Shown here: positions 13,008 to 16,325 of the stretch, piece by piece
Layout: each line of letters opens with the position of its first letter
Numbering within the stretch: the first letter of the stretch is position 1
From: an uncultured Kangiella sp.
GTDB taxonomy: Bacteria; Pseudomonadota; Gammaproteobacteria; Enterobacterales; DSM-103792
DNA length: 16,325 bases
Direction: 5' to 3'
Assembly (NCBI GenBank): GCA_946481205.1
Contig: CAMLNB010000065.1
Coordinates: 1-16,325, forward strand
Notes under the pieces: model-generated
What the model saw: only the letters and a program-made list of their open reading frames with translations
Databases searched by the model: none
Told to the model about the DNA's origin: nothing
Made by a program: the position numbers and the translations under genes

Positions 13008-16000
13008 ATGACGGATCAAACCACGACCGCACTGTCCGGCCCGGACTTCCAGCAGTTGTTCGAAGCGCTGCCAGCACTGTTTCTGGTTTTGACGCCGGAT
13101 TTCACCATCGTCGCGGTGAGTGATGCTTACCTGAATGCCACCAAAACCCAACGCAACCAGATCGTTGGGAAGAATCTGTTTGCCATTTTTCCCGACAACC
13201 CTGCGGACCCGAACGCCACGGGCATGCGCAACCTGCGCACCTCGTTGGAGCGCGTCATTCGTCAGCTGCGATCCGACAGCATGGCGGTGCAAAAATACGA
13301 CATCCGCCGGCCGGAAACGGAAGGCGGCGGGTTTGAAGAGCGCTTCTGGAGCCCGGTCAACTCACCAGTGCTCGACAGCACCGGCCAACTGCGCTACATC
13401 GTGCATCGGGTCGAAGATGTCACCGATTTCATCCGACTGAAGCAACGCGGTGTCGAGCAGGATTTGTTGGCCAATGAATTGCGTGACCGCGCCGAACGTG
13501 TCGAAACCGAGCTGTTCCAGCGCGCCCAGCAAGTGCAGGAGACCAGCCGGCAACTGGAAACCGCGCATATTGAGTTGGCCCGTCTCTACGACGCCACCAA
13601 AACCCTGGAACAGCTGAAATCGCAGTTTTTTGCCAACGTCAGCCATGAACTGCGCACGCCGCTCACCCTGATTCTCGGCCCACTTGAGCGTTTGCTACAG
13701 CAGCCGGGGCTGGCGCCCGACGTGTATCAGGCCCTCGCCATGATGCAGCGCAACGCACACGTGCTGCTGCGCCATGTCAATGATCTGCTGGATGCGGCCA
13801 AACTCGAATCCGGAACCATGGCGACGCAGTATCGGCGTGTGGATCTCGCCTACATGCTGCGCGTACTGGCCAGCCATTTCGACATCGCTGCCGCGGATCG
13901 TGACATTCAGCTGATCGTGGACGCGCCGGCACAGTTGTTCGCGCAAACCGATAGCGCAAAGTTCGAGCGGGTCTGCCTGAATCTGCTCGCCAATGCATTC
14001 AAGTTTGTTCCGAATGGCGGCATCGTGCGCTGCACGCTGACCGCCACGGCAGACCGTGCGCAACTGGACATTGCCGACAGCGGACCGGGCATCCCTCCTG
14101 CCCAGCGCGAGCTGATTTTCGAGCGCTTTCGGCAGGGCGATGGCAGTGCCACCCGCAAGGTCGGTGGTACCGGTCTTGGCCTGGCCATCGTGCGCGAATT
14201 TGTTCAGCTGCTCGGCGGCGCAGTCACCGTCGACAGCGCAGCAGAAGGTGGCGCCCAGTTTCGGATTGTGTTGCCGCTAACGGCACCACCCGACGTCGCC
14301 CTGGTCGACGATACCGCGCAACGTGCCGATGTGGCGGCCGACACGTCAGCCGATGCCGTCGTCAGATTGCTGCAACAGGAGCCCCGGCCGGAGTCGGCGG
14401 AAACCAGCATGCCGGTCGGCAATGCCGACCCCAACAGGCCGTTGATCCTGATCGTCGAGGACAATCCGGAGATGCGCCGGTTCATCGCGGAATTGCTCGC
14501 GGATCAGTACCGGTTGGCCTGTGCCCACGATGGTCGGTACGGCCTGCAGCTGTTGCAGCAACTCAAACCGGATCTGGTCATCAGCGATCTGATGATGCCC
14601 GAACTCAGTGGTGAACAGTTGCTGGCCGCAATGCGGCAGCAGCCGCAATGGGATAACACGCCACTGCTGATGTTGACCGCCAAAACCGATGAACAACTGC
14701 GCGGCCAATTATTGCGTGCAGGCGCTCAGGATTTTCTGACCAAGCCGTTTGTAGCCGAAGAATTACTGGCGCGTGTCGACAACCTGGTGGCGGTCAAACG
14801 CAGTACCGCCTTGTTGCAAACCGCTTTGGCCAGCAAGAACCGTAGCCTGGAGCAGCTGGCGCGCGAGCTCGGCGAGCAGAAGCGCGCACTGGAGCAGGCG
14901 TTGGCACAACGGCAAATGCACTTGCTACAACTGCAACTGCAGGCCGAAGCGCTGGCCAGTAGCAATCGTTACAAGAGCGAATTCCTCGCCAACGTCTCCC
15001 ATGAACTGCGTACGCCGCTGAACTGCATCACGATCCTGATTGAACAGGTGTTGCGGAATCCGACCGGAAACTTGCTGGACAAGCAGATCCAGCACAGTCA
15101 GGTCATTCTGCAGGCTGCCAATGATTTGTTGATGCTGGTCAACGAACTGCTTGATTTGGCAAAAATCGAGCATGGCGAAATGGCCATAAAGAAATCCTGG
15201 TTCCGTTTTGAGGATTTGGTTCGTCAATTGCAGAACACGGCCTCACCTTTGGCGGATCGCAAGGGCTTGACCTTGCAAATCACCCTCAGCGACAAGCTGC
15301 CGCAGCAAATCCACAGTGATCGCCAACGGATTTATCAAATCGCCAGGAACCTGATCGACAATGCCATCAAGTTCACCGAAACGGGCAGCGTTCAGGTTCA
15401 GTTCGCTCGCTTCGATCCCGAACGTGACCAGCTGCCTGATACGCTCTGGTCGACCGTGCCAATGTGGATCATCCGGGTGATCGATACGGGTATTGGAATT
15501 GCCGCCGATCGAAAGGAGACCATTTTTCAGGCGTTTCAACAACTCGATAGCTCCAGCACGCGTCGCTATGGTGGCACCGGGCTTGGCCTGACCATCGCAC
15601 GCAAATTCGCCGAGCTGCTCGGCGGTGATATTACGCTGCACAGCGAGGTGGGTGTTGGCAGCCGCTTCAGCTTGGTGCTACCCCTGTCCGATGAAGCATC
15701 CATTGCAACACAGGAGCCGATCGAGATCGCCGTAACGCCGCCATTGCCAGCTACCGAAACCAGCCGAGCCATGCCGCGCATCCTGCTTGTCGACGATGAT
15801 CAGCGCACGCTTGAGGCAGTCAGTTGCCTGCTTGAAGATTTTGGTTATGAAGTGCTGACAGCCGAGCACGGTGCGGCGGCGATCAATGTGATGCAAAAGC
15901 AAACGGATATCGATCTGGTGCTGATGGACATGATGATGCCCGTACTCGATGGTTACGATGCCACTCGCATCCTGAAACAAGAACTGGCTTGCCGCACGCC

Positions 16001-16154
16001 CATCGTGGCGCTGACCGCCAGAGCCATGCCGGGTGACAGGGAAAAATGCCTAATGGCCGGCATGGATGCTTTTCTGACCAAACCCGTCCGCAGCGAAGAA
16101 CTGCTTAACACCATCCGCACGTTTTTGACCACCCGGCCGCGAAGCATGAACTGA
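13008..16154 (+). CDS. Soluble double hybrid sensor histidine kinase (PAS-HK-REC-HK-REC)
   Basis: The product is 1048 residues with no membrane segment, so it senses in the cytoplasm. Domains in order: PAS (about 13-145); coiled coil (150-205); HisKA 1 with phospho-acceptor His213 in NVSHELRTPLT; HATPase 1 with N-box Asn329, DSGPGIP and GGTGLGL (near 386); receiver 1 (about 480-595) with VEDN, phospho-acceptor Asp527 in SDLMMPELSG and LTKPF; coiled coil (600-655); HisKA 2 with His665 in NVSHELRTPLN; HATPase 2 with Asn785, DTGIGI and GGTGLGL (near 860); receiver 2 (about 925-1040) with VDDD, Asp974 in MDMMMPVLDG and LTKPV. All key residues of both kinases and both receivers are intact. The start is supported by GAGGA ending eight bases before ATG 13008. 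There is no output domain, Hpt domain or neighbouring regulator gene, so partners must be encoded elsewhere. Confidence 0.93.
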   Translation: MTDQTTTALSGPDFQQLFEALPALFLVLTPDFTIVAVSDAYLNATKTQRNQIVGKNLFAIFPDNPADPNATGMRNLRTSLERVIRQLRSDSMAVQKYDIRRPETEGGGFEERFWSPVNSPVLDSTGQLRYIVHRVEDVTDFIRLKQRGVEQDLLANELRDRAERVETELFQRAQQVQETSRQLETAHIELARLYDATKTLEQLKSQFFANVSHELRTPLTLILGPLERLLQQPGLAPDVYQALAMMQRNAHVLLRHVNDLLDAAKLESGTMATQYRRVDLAYMLRVLASHFDIAAADRDIQLIVDAPAQLFAQTDSAKFERVCLNLLANAFKFVPNGGIVRCTLTATADRAQLDIADSGPGIPPAQRELIFERFRQGDGSATRKVGGTGLGLAIVREFVQLLGGAVTVDSAAEGGAQFRIVLPLTAPPDVALVDDTAQRADVAADTSADAVVRLLQQEPRPESAETSMPVGNADPNRPLILIVEDNPEMRRFIAELLADQYRLACAHDGRYGLQLLQQLKPDLVISDLMMPELSGEQLLAAMRQQPQWDNTPLLMLTAKTDEQLRGQLLRAGAQDFLTKPFVAEELLARVDNLVAVKRSTALLQTALASKNRSLEQLARELGEQKRALEQALAQRQMHLLQLQLQAEALASSNRYKSEFLANVSHELRTPLNCITILIEQVLRNPTGNLLDKQIQHSQVILQAANDLLMLVNELLDLAKIEHGEMAIKKSWFRFEDLVRQLQNTASPLADRKGLTLQITLSDKLPQQIHSDRQRIYQIARNLIDNAIKFTETGSVQVQFARFDPERDQLPDTLWSTVPMWIIRVIDTGIGIAADRKETIFQAFQQLDSSSTRRYGGTGLGLTIARKFAELLGGDITLHSEVGVGSRFSLVLPLSDEASIATQEPIEIAVTPPLPATETSRAMPRILLVDDDQRTLEAVSCLLEDFGYEVLTAEHGAAAINVMQKQTDIDLVLMDMMMPVLDGYDATRILKQELACRTPIVALTARAMPGDREKCLMAGMDAFLTKPVRSEELLNTIRTFLTTRPRSMN

Positions 16155-16325
16155 GTCGACACCCAAAGATATCGACCCCGTTCGACGAAAGCCCCTTTTG
16201 CTACGCCGTTTGATTGGCAATACGCGGCGCGATGAACCGACCATGGTGCAAGTTCTGTAGCCCGGTTCCGTGTGCGCGTCGACTACCGAGCGCAGCAAAA
16301 TCAGCGCGAACAGTCGTACCGCACT
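16155..16325. other. Downstream flank of the kinase gene, no gene seen
   Basis: The last 171 bases contain no clear terminator and no frame with a ribosome binding site. An ATG at 16232 stays open to the window edge but has no supporting signal. A GTAGCCCGG stretch near 16257-16265 recalls dispersed intergenic repeats of gammaproteobacteria, but too little is present to call one. Confidence 0.4.

Noticed and set aside
12968..16311. A 12-base direct repeat (ATCAGCGCGAAC) at 12968-12979 and 16300-16311 flanking the kinase gene, as if from an insertion
   Set aside because: Several repeated 12-mers are expected by chance in a window of this size. There are no terminal inverted repeats, integrase or compositional shift.
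16232..16325. Start of a further plus-strand gene at ATG 16232
   Set aside because: No ribosome binding site, an unremarkable product, and the frame is cut by the window edge, so it cannot be supported.

Overview
The window reads as chromosomal DNA from a gammaproteobacterium. GC content looks moderately high (about 58-60% by eye), and several products resemble Escherichia coli families: GhrA, YhiN, SoxR, MtfA, YbaN and a UPF0126/TRIC channel. Genes are closely packed, with no tRNA, rRNA, CRISPR array, transposase or phage gene visible. The genus cannot be named from the sequence alone.

Left part (1-5536): a 46-residue basic small protein, then on the minus strand a GhrA-like 2-hydroxyacid dehydrogenase. 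A 357-base gap with no convincing gene follows. Next come three plus-strand genes: a TPR-repeat protein with an unfamiliar C-terminal domain, a YhiN/HI0933-type flavoprotein, and a cyclase/kynurenine-formamidase-like protein. The last has an extra N-terminal domain and a changed metal motif.

Middle part (5554-10105): the best regulatory find is at 5969-6018. An 18-base SoxR box sits inside an over-long 19-base spacer of a minus-strand promoter that serves an unrecognised 120-residue protein. The same box overlaps the -35 of a plausible promoter for the divergent soxR gene. SoxR, with all four iron-sulfur cysteines, is followed by an exported amidohydrolase, a TRIC-type membrane protein, an MtfA-like zinc peptidase on the minus strand, and a DUF454/YbaN membrane protein. 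A strong bidirectional terminator closes this block.

Right part (10140-16325): a minus-strand two-gene operon encodes an exported alpha/beta hydrolase and an exported DUF4785-like protein. The stop codon of the first overlaps the ribosome binding site of the second. Upstream of the operon are four copies of a TTCG(G/A)AAC element with 17-18 base period, then about 570 bases without a gene that hold several perfect inverted repeats, two of which interlock like a pseudoknot. The final gene is a 1048-residue soluble hybrid sensor kinase with the order PAS-HisKA-HATPase-REC-HisKA-HATPase-REC, i.e. two complete kinase modules in one chain.

No single large novel system is evident. The items most worth following are the SoxR-controlled orphan gene, the periodic repeats and structured gap beside the secreted hydrolase operon, the double kinase, and the atypical cyclase fusion.
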